NCBI RefSeq assembly: GCF_019550795.1
Contig: NZ_CP080545.1
Location: 3,320,001 to 3,384,000, forward strand
Reading direction: 5' to 3'
Length of the DNA stretch: 64,000 nt
From: Paenibacillus sp. sptzw28
GTDB taxonomy: Bacteria > Bacillota > Bacilli > Paenibacillales > Paenibacillaceae
The notes beneath the pieces were generated by a model. It was not told where the DNA came from. It worked only from the letters and a program-made list of their open reading frames with translations, and did not search any database. Shown here in pieces: positions 1-6,406 of this stretch; within the stretch, counting starts at the first letter, position 1; each line of letters begins with the position of its first letter. The position numbers and the translations under genes are program-made.

Positions 1-253
1 TATAGGATTCGAAAAACTGGACAAAATAACTGATCCCGACCCATTCGCTGCCCCAGATGCCCTTGCTGGCCGAGAAATCCTTGAAGGCAATTTGGACGCC
101 ATACATAGGGTAATATTTGAAAATCAGATACAAGATGACGACCGGCAGAAGAAACAGGTACAGCTCGTAATTGCGTTTGATTTGAACCCAAGTTCTGCTC
201 TTAACTGCCCGCTTCTGCCGACTGGCAACGGTATCTCTCGTTATCACGTTCAT
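1..253 (-). CDS. ABC transporter permease, LplB type (partial, N-terminus only)
   Basis: The first 84 codons of a permease that runs off the left edge. The protein starts MNVITRDTVASRQ, has a basic stretch, then a first membrane segment (YLFLLPVVILYLIF) followed by KYYPMYGVQIAFKDF, the signature opening of LplB/YtcP-type permeases that import oligo- or polysaccharide fragments. The ATG at 253 is chosen because AGGAG lies about 7 bases upstream; a second ATG at 260 is out of frame. The LacI gene lies just upstream on the same strand, and two LacI-type operators lie immediately before the ribosome-binding site, so the transporter is probably repressed by that LacI protein. The substrate cannot be told. 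Confidence 0.85.
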   Translation of the reverse strand, partial: MNVITRDTVASRQKRAVKSRTWVQIKRNYELYLFLLPVVILYLIFKYYPMYGVQIAFKDFSASKGIWGSEWVGISYFVQFFESY

Positions 254-273
254 GCGCCATCTCCTCATTTTTT

Positions 274-303
274 GAAACGTTTCCACTCTACTTGAAACGT
301 TTC
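274..303 (-). promoter_or_regulatory. Tandem LacI-type operators before the permease
   Basis: Two perfect palindromes GAAACGTTTC at 274-283 and 294-303, spaced 20 bases apart (about two helical turns, same DNA face). They sit between the lacI stop and the permease ribosome-binding site. The same core occurs twice upstream of lacI. This is the typical CG-centred LacI/GalR-family operator; binding by the neighbouring regulator is inferred. Confidence 0.8.
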
Positions 304-321
304 CAATTTGGGGTAAAAAAA

Positions 322-1290
322 TTAAGTTGTTTCTCCCGGCCTGAAAACAACCGGTATTCGGTACGTTTCGCGGTCTAATGTTTCTCCCTCGATCTTCTTG
401 AACAGCAGCCTAATCGTAGTTCTGGCCATTTCCTCCACCGGCTGCCGGATGGTTGATAATACCGGATGAAATAATTGATGATCCTGTATGCCGTCGTACC
501 CAATCACTTTCACGTCCTGTGGAACGCGAATGCCTTCCTTGCCCGCCCGCTCGATGTAATTGGCGGCAAACATGTCCGTGATGGCGAAGACACCGTCGAC
601 ATCGCCGTGCTCGCGTATAAATTCGCTGTAAAATTGCTCTTCGTCCGTCACCGGATCCGGCTTCTCGTAAACGACGAAATCAAGTCCAAGGGCTTCCGCC
701 TCGTGTATAAAGCCTTCTTTACGGTTCATCGTTTCGCTGGGAACCTCGGTCAGGCTGCCAATGAATGCCGGTTTTCGTACGCCCGCCTTCACGAGTTCTC
801 TGAGCGCGAGCCGTCCGCCTTCAAAGTTGTCCGAAGTGACGCAAGTTATTTTCTTGTCGAAGTGGCGGTCGATGCTGACGATTGGAATATCCGTGCTCAC
901 ATTTTTATCGATATCGTTGTAAGTAATTCCGACAATTCCTGCAACTTTGTTCTGCTGCAGCATATCCAAATAATAAAGCTCTTTCTCCGGCTTGCCGCCG
1001 CTGTTGCAGAGTATCAGCTTGAAGCCTTCGCGGTCCAGCTCGTCCTCAATGTAATACGCCAGTTCGGAAAAAAACGGATGCCAAATGGTTGGAAGCAGCA
1101 GCGCCACCATCTTCGATTTCTGCATCTTAAAGTTTCGCGCCACTTCATTCGGGATATAATTGAGCTGCGTAATGGCTGCCTTGACCTTCCGCAGAGTTTC
1201 CGGTTTGACTGCGCCGGAATTATTGATCACTCGCGAAACGGTTCCAACCGCCACTCCAGCCAAGTTAGCCACATCTTTAATGCTGGACAT
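322..1290 (-). CDS. LacI-family transcriptional regulator
   Basis: A full-length (322 residue) LacI/GalR repressor. Residues 1-50 carry the HTH and hinge helix (SSIKDVANLAGVAVGTVSRV, then VARNFKMQKSKMVALLLP); the rest is the periplasmic-binding-protein-like sugar-sensing core, ending VVFRPGETT. Its likely role is to repress sugar transport until an inducer sugar binds. It is flanked by four copies of the palindrome GAAACGTTTC, two before its own gene and two before the downstream LplB-type permease on the same strand, which suggests it controls both the transporter and itself. The ligand is unknown. Confidence 0.92.
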   Translation of the reverse strand: MSSIKDVANLAGVAVGTVSRVINNSGAVKPETLRKVKAAITQLNYIPNEVARNFKMQKSKMVALLLPTIWHPFFSELAYYIEDELDREGFKLILCNSGGKPEKELYYLDMLQQNKVAGIVGITYNDIDKNVSTDIPIVSIDRHFDKKITCVTSDNFEGGRLALRELVKAGVRKPAFIGSLTEVPSETMNRKEGFIHEAEALGLDFVVYEKPDPVTDEEQFYSEFIREHGDVDGVFAITDMFAANYIERAGKEGIRVPQDVKVIGYDGIQDHQLFHPVLSTIRQPVEEMARTTIRLLFKKIEGETLDRETYRIPVVFRPGETT

Positions 1291-1342
1291 GTTGACCTCC
1301 GCCTATATCTTCTTTAGTTGGTTCCATCATAACACCACATTG

Positions 1343-1374
1343 GAAACGTTTCAATAGTTTTTTTGAAACGTTTC
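1343..1374 (-). promoter_or_regulatory. Tandem LacI-type operators before lacI
   Basis: Two perfect GAAACGTTTC palindromes at 1343-1352 and 1365-1374, 22 bases apart, upstream of the lacI start at 1290. They match the pair in front of the permease and point to autorepression. Confidence 0.75.
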
Positions 1375-1453
1375 CACAATCAAATATACGGCTTGGCGAT
1401 CGTGTTTCCGGTGCCAATTTCGCGGTGTAGATGCGTTTGTTGATGCAACATAT

Positions 1454-1499
1454 AAAGCCCTCACTCCGCTTCTGTATCACGAAGCGGCATGAGAGCTTT
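1454..1499 (-). terminator. Long hairpin, probable terminator
   Basis: Arms AAAGC-CTCA-CCGCTTC and GAAGCGG-TGAG-GCTTT pair with small bulges around a 7-base loop. It lies downstream, on the minus strand, of the coding remnant at 1540-1706. The T tract is poor, so this may be a worn terminator. Confidence 0.4.
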
Positions 1500-1539
1500 T
1501 AGTTAACCGAATTAACACACCAGTTTTTTTAAAATCTTG

Positions 1540-1706
1540 TTACTTGCTCAGTAACGGAACCTCCGTATGCAGTCCCGAAATTTCTGATCTTTCCTGAATG
1601 ACTTCTTCTGAATTATCCATTAAAATTGTGCCTATTCCGCGACGAAAAAGCAGACCGCCAATGCAACGCTTTATTCCACATTCGTTTTCCGTTAATTCAG
1701 CAAGCA
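1540..1706 (-). pseudogene. C-terminal coding remnant, family unknown
   Basis: A minus-strand frame of about 54 codons without a start codon: it begins TELLAELTENECGIKRC, continues through GGLLFRRGIGTILMDNSEE and ends EVPLLSK-stop. The amino-acid composition looks coding and it ends just before a terminator-like hairpin, so it is probably the tail of a deleted gene. I do not recognise the family. Confidence 0.35.
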
Positions 1707-1725
1707 ACTCAGTTTACTGTTCTTG

Positions 1726-1908
1726 TTATTGATATACAAAACTACTCCAAATAATTGAAAAAATAATAAAGCCAAACATTACAGCACCCCAACCTGTATT
1801 ATTAGCTGTACTTTCACCCCCATTTTTTATTTTCTTAGCAAGAGCAACACAATTAACAAAAAAGATAATGGAAACAATTGGTGTTAAATAAGCAAAAATA
1901 AATGGCAT
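1726..1908 (-). CDS. Small membrane protein (60 residues), unknown
   Basis: A 60-residue protein with two hydrophobic segments (residues about 3-23 and 41-58) joined by a short polar loop containing KKIKNGGESTANN. A strong ribosome-binding site (GGGAGG, 8 bases before the ATG) supports translation. It is divergent from the membrane-protein gene at 2060. No family recognised; the two-helix hairpin topology is all that can be said. Confidence 0.6.
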   Translation of the reverse strand: MPFIFAYLTPIVSIIFFVNCVALAKKIKNGGESTANNTGWGAVMFGFIIFSIIWSSFVYQ

Positions 1909-2059
1909 TGATACACCTCCCTAATTTAATCTTTATCCTAAATAAAGTATCGTCCCCCGTTATCGCAATAAATACGTGGGTATATTTACCACAAAGGGAA
2001 TTATATGAAATCGTTCAATATGAAATTATAATCAATAATAATAGAAGGAGGTAATTAAA

Positions 2060-2479
2060 ATGAGTTTGATTGAACTTTACACTTCAGGGAGCAAGGATAT
2101 TGCAATATTCAATTTACTATTTATTTTCTACGCAGTCGCTACTGCCGCACTTATTTTCTGTTTATTAAAATTCACCAAGCAGAATGTCCCAGTCAGCCGT
2201 TTTGTTTCCGGCATGCTCACGTTCTATTTTGGCACTTTAGTTATTTTTGATATATCATTCACATTTCTAAGAAATTTCGGTCAGCAAATCCCTGGTCCAG
2301 GTGCTGCATTGCTTTTAATACTAATGGGATTGGCGGTTGGTGGAACGTTAATGTTCGTTGCAATGCAAAGATTCATATTCAAAATAAAGGATATTAGCAA
2401 ACCTACCATTGGCTTTCTAGCCGCGCAACCTATTTTAGCAATTGTATTCTTCGTAATTCTGACGGTAAGTGGAGTATAA
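2060..2479 (+). CDS. Membrane protein with four predicted helices, unknown
   Basis: A 139-residue integral membrane protein preceded by an excellent ribosome-binding site (AGAAGGAGG, 9 bases before the ATG). Hydrophobic stretches lie around residues 15-36, 48-70, 82-103 and 118-137, giving a four-helix layout with few charged residues. No catalytic motif is visible and I do not recognise the family. It is divergent from the small membrane protein at 1726-1908, and the non-coding end of the IS110-family element begins just after its stop codon. Confidence 0.7.
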   Translation: MSLIELYTSGSKDIAIFNLLFIFYAVATAALIFCLLKFTKQNVPVSRFVSGMLTFYFGTLVIFDISFTFLRNFGQQIPGPGAALLLILMGLAVGGTLMFVAMQRFIFKIKDISKPTIGFLAAQPILAIVFFVILTVSGV

Positions 2480-2584
2480 ATGGGGTAGAAATACTGAGCG
2501 AAGGGGCTACCGCGTGGCAACCCTTTCCGAGCTGAACTATCGTCTCCCGTCCCTCGGTTTTAAAGGTTTATCTCACGTATGCTC

Positions 2585-2904
2585 ACTCCTTCGCAGGATT
2601 TCATCACCTTGTATTGTAACGGTTGGGGGGAATGTAAGCCACATGTACTTTTCCGTCTAGGATTAGGGCATGCGGAAATAGAAGAAACGTCTGGAACATT
2701 TCCCCAAAGGCCTTTTCTACTGCACGCATACTCCACAAATCCCTGAAGGTTTACCATCCCACGGCTCGACGGGTGCCCTTACATTCCTTCGTTACACCTA
2801 TCCAAGGTGTGGAGACCGATAGCGTTTAGCTGATGGGTCTGCGCCCTTATCGGAGACGTACTCGGTCCTCCGTGCTTTCTTTAGTCGAAATCCTGCGAAT
2901 GAGT
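2585..2904 (-). ncRNA. Candidate bridge/seek RNA region of the IS110-family element
   Basis: A conserved-looking non-coding stretch immediately downstream of the transposase. It is bracketed by an inverted repeat of about 18 bases with one mismatch (13-base perfect core TTCGCAGGATTTC at 2590-2602 and its complement at 2887-2899), and it contains smaller hairpins, for example ACACCT/AGGTGT. In IS1111-type members the guide RNA that pairs with donor and target DNA is encoded downstream of the transposase. The assignment rests on position and structure only. Confidence 0.4.
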
Positions 2905-2929
2905 CAATTTACGTGGTTTCTATCACGTT

Positions 2930-4216
2930 TTATGCTGCTTGAGCGTACGAGTGGACTGTTTTTTCAGGAGTGAATTTCTCTCCGCTTTGAACCATACCGA
3001 TTAGGATTCGAGCCAGTTTCCCAAGCAGCTTAAACACCGATTGTTGCTTGCTCATATGCTTGACCTGAACATTATTTTCATGCAACTGCCGAAAGACTGG
3101 GTTGGTTCCTACCAGTGTAAGCGTAGCGAGATACATATATTTTCGCAGTTTGGCATCTCCTCGTTTGGAGATCACGATCTCTCCCTTGCGTTTTCCTGAC
3201 ATGCTTTCGGCTAAGTTTAAGCCGGCTTTCCTCAGTAACTGACGCCCGTGGGCGTATTGTTTCAAGTCACCTGCGCCAGATAGAATTGCTGCAATGTAAA
3301 TCGTTCCGAGACCTTTTACCGAGCGAAGTTGGCTGACTAGAGGTATCTCACCTAGCAAAGTTACAAGTTCTTTTTCGATCTGTTCCAAGATATTGACAAT
3401 GCGCTGATACTCCTCTAACAACCGTTGTAAATCGTGCTTAGCCTCCCTTAGCGCAGTCGTATCTCCCACACTCTGCCTGGCTGTGGAGATTAATTCGGCG
3501 GCTTTCTGTATGCCCGTGGAACCACCAGCTCGCTTCATATATTTTCTCCAAGCTGTAATAACCCCTTCCGTTGATTGGCCACTTAGATCAGACGGAGACG
3601 GAAACTCTTTTAGGGTCGCCATTGATCGAGGGCATGTCCAATCCTTAAAAACGGAAGCATACTCAGGGAAACGAATATCCAGCCACCGAACAATACGATT
3701 CTGCAATCGAACACTATTCGTAACCCAGAATTCTCGATCGCTCATAATGGTACGTAACCTTTGAAAGTGGAGCGCTTGGCGAGTGTAATCATAGTAATAG
3801 CCCCGGCTAACAACATCTGCGATTACAAGTGCGTCCTTCGGATCGCTCTGGGAGGGACAGTTGTCGCGGTTTTCCTTGTTTCGTTTCGTCGTTGCTGGAT
3901 TCACCAAAACAACATTTACACCTTTCCCAACAAGCCAGTTGGCCAAGTTTGTCCAATAGTGTCCTGTCGGTTCCATCCCGATGATAAGACTTTTTAATCT
4001 GTGTTTCTGCTGTAAGGCATCCAGCCACCGTTGTAATTTTTCAAATCCTTCATGTGTGTTCTTAAACGAAAGATGCCGATTAGATAGGACTATTCCGCGG
4101 AAGTTCGTGGCTTGTGCAACATGGGTTTCCTTTGCCATGTCAATTCCCACAACAAGATGAGAGGTGGTAATTCGTTCAATACGTTGATTTTGCCCGTCCG
4201 ATTGCTTAAACTTCAT
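2930..4216 (-). CDS. IS110-family transposase (DEDD plus Transposase_20 domains)
   Basis: A 428-residue recombinase. The N-terminal DEDD RuvC-like domain shows VVGIDMAKETHV (first Asp), IIGMEPTGHYW (Glu) and SQSDPKDALVIADV (D-x-x-D). The C-terminal Transposase_20 domain shows RSVKGLGTIYIAAILSGAG and ISKRGDAKLRKYMY, with a serine in the ESMSGKRKG segment likely acting as the nucleophile. The ATG at 4216 is chosen because AAGGAGG lies 11 bases upstream; an earlier in-frame start at 4303 would run through a strong hairpin and has no ribosome-binding site. That hairpin (4222-4284) buries the ribosome-binding site. The reading frame is intact, so the element may be active. Confidence 0.88.
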   Translation of the reverse strand: MKFKQSDGQNQRIERITTSHLVVGIDMAKETHVAQATNFRGIVLSNRHLSFKNTHEGFEKLQRWLDALQQKHRLKSLIIGMEPTGHYWTNLANWLVGKGVNVVLVNPATTKRNKENRDNCPSQSDPKDALVIADVVSRGYYYDYTRQALHFQRLRTIMSDREFWVTNSVRLQNRIVRWLDIRFPEYASVFKDWTCPRSMATLKEFPSPSDLSGQSTEGVITAWRKYMKRAGGSTGIQKAAELISTARQSVGDTTALREAKHDLQRLLEEYQRIVNILEQIEKELVTLLGEIPLVSQLRSVKGLGTIYIAAILSGAGDLKQYAHGRQLLRKAGLNLAESMSGKRKGEIVISKRGDAKLRKYMYLATLTLVGTNPVFRQLHENNVQVKHMSKQQSVFKLLGKLARILIGMVQSGEKFTPEKTVHSYAQAA

Positions 4217-4221
4217 AGTAA

Positions 4222-4284
4222 GAGCGCCTCCTTGATGGTGTTGGGTTTCGAACCCTTGGACAAACCCATCATACCGAGGCGCTC
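4222..4284 (-). promoter_or_regulatory. Hairpin that sequesters the transposase ribosome-binding site
   Basis: In the transposase transcript GAGCGCCTC (4276-4284) pairs with GAGGCGCTC (4222-4230), TGATGG with CCATCA (4233-4271), and an inner GGGTT/AACCC or GGGTTT/AAACCC stem closes the loop. The ribosome-binding site AAGGAGG lies inside the 3' arm. Such structures are known in other insertion sequences to block translation from read-through transcripts. Confidence 0.65.
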
Positions 4285-4354
4285 CTTTTTTGACAAAGTC
4301 CATTTCTTAGGACTAACAGGAATGTTTAGCGTAATCTATTTTAGGAGACAACGG

Positions 4355-4819
4355 TCATCTAACCGACTGGTAAACGAGACCTATGGCTCCAGAATCAAAG
4401 GTCTTGTTTTCGATAAGTTTAAGATTGACCTTCTCCTTGAGACCTTGGAATAACGGCAACCCGCTGCCGATCAGGACGGGAGAAACCGTAATTTTATACT
4501 CATCGATTAAATCAAGCTGCATAAGGTGGTGTGCAATCCTAGGACTGCCGAGGATGACCATATCCTTGCCTGGCTGCTGTTTGAGGTTCTTGATCTCTTC
4601 CTCGACATCTTCTTTCACCAGTCTGGAATTGTTCCATTCGACTTTGTCCAGCGTCGTGGAAAAAACGATTTTGGCTGTCTTATCGATCCACTCGGCATGA
4701 TTCCGTTCATACTGCGAAGCTGATGGGTTCGAAGGCACAGATGGCCAATAACCGTGCATTAATTGATAAGTCCCTCGTCCCCAAATGACGGTGTCGGCAG
4801 TAAGTGCTCCTTTGTTCAT
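4355..4819 (-). pseudogene. Dihydrofolate reductase-like (RibD C-terminal) protein, N-terminus lost
   Basis: The frame reads TADTVIWGRGTYQLMHGYW, then the HLMQLDLIDEYKITVSPVLI and GSGLPLF blocks typical of the YyaP/YwjB-type RibD-C/DHFR fold family. Normal members have about 40 more residues at the N-terminus, including the first strand and a SLDGYIA-like motif. Here a stop codon lies 4 codons before the only possible start, and no ribosome-binding site is seen. The IS110 element adjoins the 3' end. Probably a non-functional 154-codon remnant; a leaderless short form is less likely. Confidence 0.6.
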
Positions 4820-5032
4820 GAGAGATGTCTACATTAGTTACATTTTAGCACATTTCGCATATCCCCATCGTCGTTCCAGAAGGCATTTGTTTTCTATAAT
4901 ATCTTCCTTCGTTGATCGGCTCATTTTCATTGGTTTTTATGGAACTAGGTTAATTCGGTCAGTAAATTCAAGTATGCGTATGTAGAATTACCTAAATAAA
5001 GATGAACTTGAGAAAAAGGGACAAACTGAGTT

Positions 5033-5284
5033 CGTAAAGGGGGAGCAACCGGTGTAAGTGTCTTTTTGCGTGATGGCAGCAACCTCTATCATACCTATTC
5101 TGCTTACACTCGTGGCTTCGATATACTCATCAATACCTATAACTACCTAGATTTAACGCCGATGGGACGCAATGAATCGAGCCCTCTTGAACGGGTGAGA
5201 CATCACGATCGCTACCAAGACGGCTCGCAGAATTCGACTGCTGTTGCAGTACGAAAGAACGCAGCTTGTAAGAATATGAAATGA
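5033..5284 (+). pseudogene. DUF899-family (thioredoxin-like) C-terminal remnant
   Basis: The frame reads GVSVFLRDGSNLYHTYSAYT, then GFDILINTYNYLDLTPMGRN and a terminal RHHDRYQ. This is the recognisable end of the DUF899 family (usually about 220-260 residues), whose C-terminus has HTYSTYARG and YLDLTPKGR-like motifs. The upstream two thirds of the gene are missing: the frame opens directly after a stop codon, and the sequence back to 4820 shows no related coding. The frame runs on for about 18 codons beyond the conserved end. Confidence 0.6.
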
Positions 5285-5355
5285 TACATCATGTTTCGTG
5301 GTTGCGTTATGCTGCCCGTTCCTATTATGAGGACATCAGGCCTTTCTGGTGGACC

Positions 5356-5757
5356 TCATTTTTGCTCTTCAATTGCCCAGAAACGATTTCCGTACGGGTC
5401 AAAAAACATCATAACCTTGTCGCCTCCACCGCCGAGAGTAATCTCTCCCACAGTGACACCGCTGCGAATTAAATCAGAGCGCAGCTGCTCGATGGTTTCA
5501 GTTGTAAATTGTATTGAATAATGTGGATTCAGTTTAATGTTACCTGTATACCAAATGCTGTTTTCATCCTCTTCTTCTTCTCCGAAAAGTAAGATTTCTT
5601 GTCCGTTTTCCAGCTTAAGGCTTGCAATTCCCATCTTCCATATCAAATTAAATCCCAGCACATTAACATACCAATCGATTGCCTTTTCGTATTCTTCAAA
5701 ATTCCCCGATTTAGTAACTGGAATGCCTACCACAATGTCTTTCACACCAACAGTCAT
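5356..5757 (-). CDS. VOC-superfamily (glyoxalase-like) protein
   Basis: A 133-residue single-domain VOC protein: KDIVVGIPVTKSGNFEEYEK, a beta-strand run NGQEILLFGEEEE, and a C-terminal half with MMFFDPYGNRFWAIEEQK, the classic VOC ending that supplies a Glu ligand in metal-binding members. The start at 5757 is preferred to the ATG 15 bases upstream because GGAGG is correctly spaced only from the inner ATG; the outer ATG lies on top of that ribosome-binding site. The substrate is unknown. It lies downstream of the marR gene on the same strand, but a terminator separates them. Confidence 0.8.
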   Translation of the reverse strand: MTVGVKDIVVGIPVTKSGNFEEYEKAIDWYVNVLGFNLIWKMGIASLKLENGQEILLFGEEEEDENSIWYTGNIKLNPHYSIQFTTETIEQLRSDLIRSGVTVGEITLGGGGDKVMMFFDPYGNRFWAIEEQK

Positions 5758-5832
5758 TTTGAAGTCCTCCATTTTATGTTAAATTCTCTACGAATCAACA
5801 TTACCATACTGCCTAAACTTATCTCATAAAAT

Positions 5833-5855
5833 AAAAAAACCGCGATTTTACGCGG
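5833..5855 (-). terminator. Intrinsic terminator after marR
   Basis: Stem CCGCG/CGCGG with loop TAAAAT and a run of seven T on the minus strand, 29 bases after the marR stop codon. Confidence 0.8.
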
Positions 5856-5883
5856 CAGTGCTCCCCTGAAATATAGAAGAGCA

Positions 5884-6306
5884 CTAAAATCTTAGCAACA
5901 GGTTCTCAAGAAGGTATTCAAGCTGTTTACCTTCTTCCTCAGAGAACCCGCCATACATAATTTCTCTTATGCGAAATGATATCTCTTTGAAGAGAGGTTG
6001 TAAATCAATTCCTTTTTGTGTGAGCTTAATATAGGTTATTCTGTTGTCGCTGGCATCCTTTTCCCGGATAACATAACCGCAGTCAACCAGTTTGTTCACA
6101 AGTACAGTTACTGTAGGTTTCGTTCTGTGGATGTATTCAGCCAGTTCCTTCATGGTCACATGATCGTGTTTATACAGGTAAGTCAAAATGTCTCCGTGAG
6201 AAGGAACAATTCCTTTTATACCATGCTTTTCAAGTTCGGAAATAATAAACTTATTGGCGGCATCTCTGATACGACTGATTAGCGAAGCTGCATTTCCCTT
6301 TGTCAT
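5884..6306 (-). CDS. MarR-family transcriptional regulator
   Basis: A 140-residue winged-helix regulator of the usual MarR length. The HTH reads MKELAEYIHRTKPTVTVLVN, followed by wing residues REKDASDNRITYIKLTQKG and the C-terminal dimer helix ending LLENLLLRF. The only plausible start is the ATG at 6306. No ribosome-binding site precedes it; instead a consensus promoter (TTGACA, 17 bases, TATTAT) ends only 6 bases before the ATG, which predicts transcription starting at or within a base or two of the A of ATG. It is probably autoregulated from this site, but no clear palindrome was found. Confidence 0.88.
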   Translation of the reverse strand: MTKGNAASLISRIRDAANKFIISELEKHGIKGIVPSHGDILTYLYKHDHVTMKELAEYIHRTKPTVTVLVNKLVDCGYVIREKDASDNRITYIKLTQKGIDLQPLFKEISFRIREIMYGGFSEEEGKQLEYLLENLLLRF

Positions 6307-6312
6307 GTTTAC

Positions 6313-6341
6313 ATAATAGTACGATATCTAATTAATGTCAA
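6313..6341 (-). promoter_or_regulatory. Sigma-A promoter of marR, predicting a leaderless mRNA
   Basis: -35 TTGACA (complement of 6336-6341), a 17-base spacer, and -10 TATTAT (complement of 6313-6318). The ATG of marR begins at 6306, the expected +1 position. There is no room for an untranslated leader with a ribosome-binding site. Confidence 0.75.
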
Positions 6342-6367
6342 ATTTTTGAGATGCTCTCCAGCGACAA

Positions 6368-6391
6368 AAGCCGACCCTGACAGGTCGGCTT
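6368..6391 (-). terminator. Intrinsic terminator after the repeat protein gene
   Basis: Stem AAGCCGACC/GGTCGGCTT with a short loop, followed by TTTTG on the minus strand, 16 bases after the stop codon at 6407. Confidence 0.65.
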
Positions 6392-6406
6392 CCTCATTAA
6401 ATCATG

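Larger units (their letters stand above)
2500..4300 (-). mobile_element. IS110-family insertion sequence (ends approximate)
   Basis: The element comprises a DEDD transposase gene (2930-4216), about 400 bases of structured non-coding DNA downstream of it, and an upstream hairpin. IS110-family elements lack conventional terminal inverted repeats and usually make no target duplication, so exact ends cannot be read from one copy. A long downstream non-coding region is the layout of the IS1111 subgroup. A truncated DHFR-like gene adjoins the right side. Confidence 0.7.

Noticed and set aside
475..1317. A 280-codon open frame antisense to lacI
   Set aside because: It lies opposite a clear LacI protein, has no ribosome-binding site and its translation resembles no family.
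2480..2929. Possible group II intron or rRNA fragment
   Set aside because: No domain V motif or intron reverse transcriptase is present, and the position next to an IS110 transposase explains the structured non-coding DNA better.
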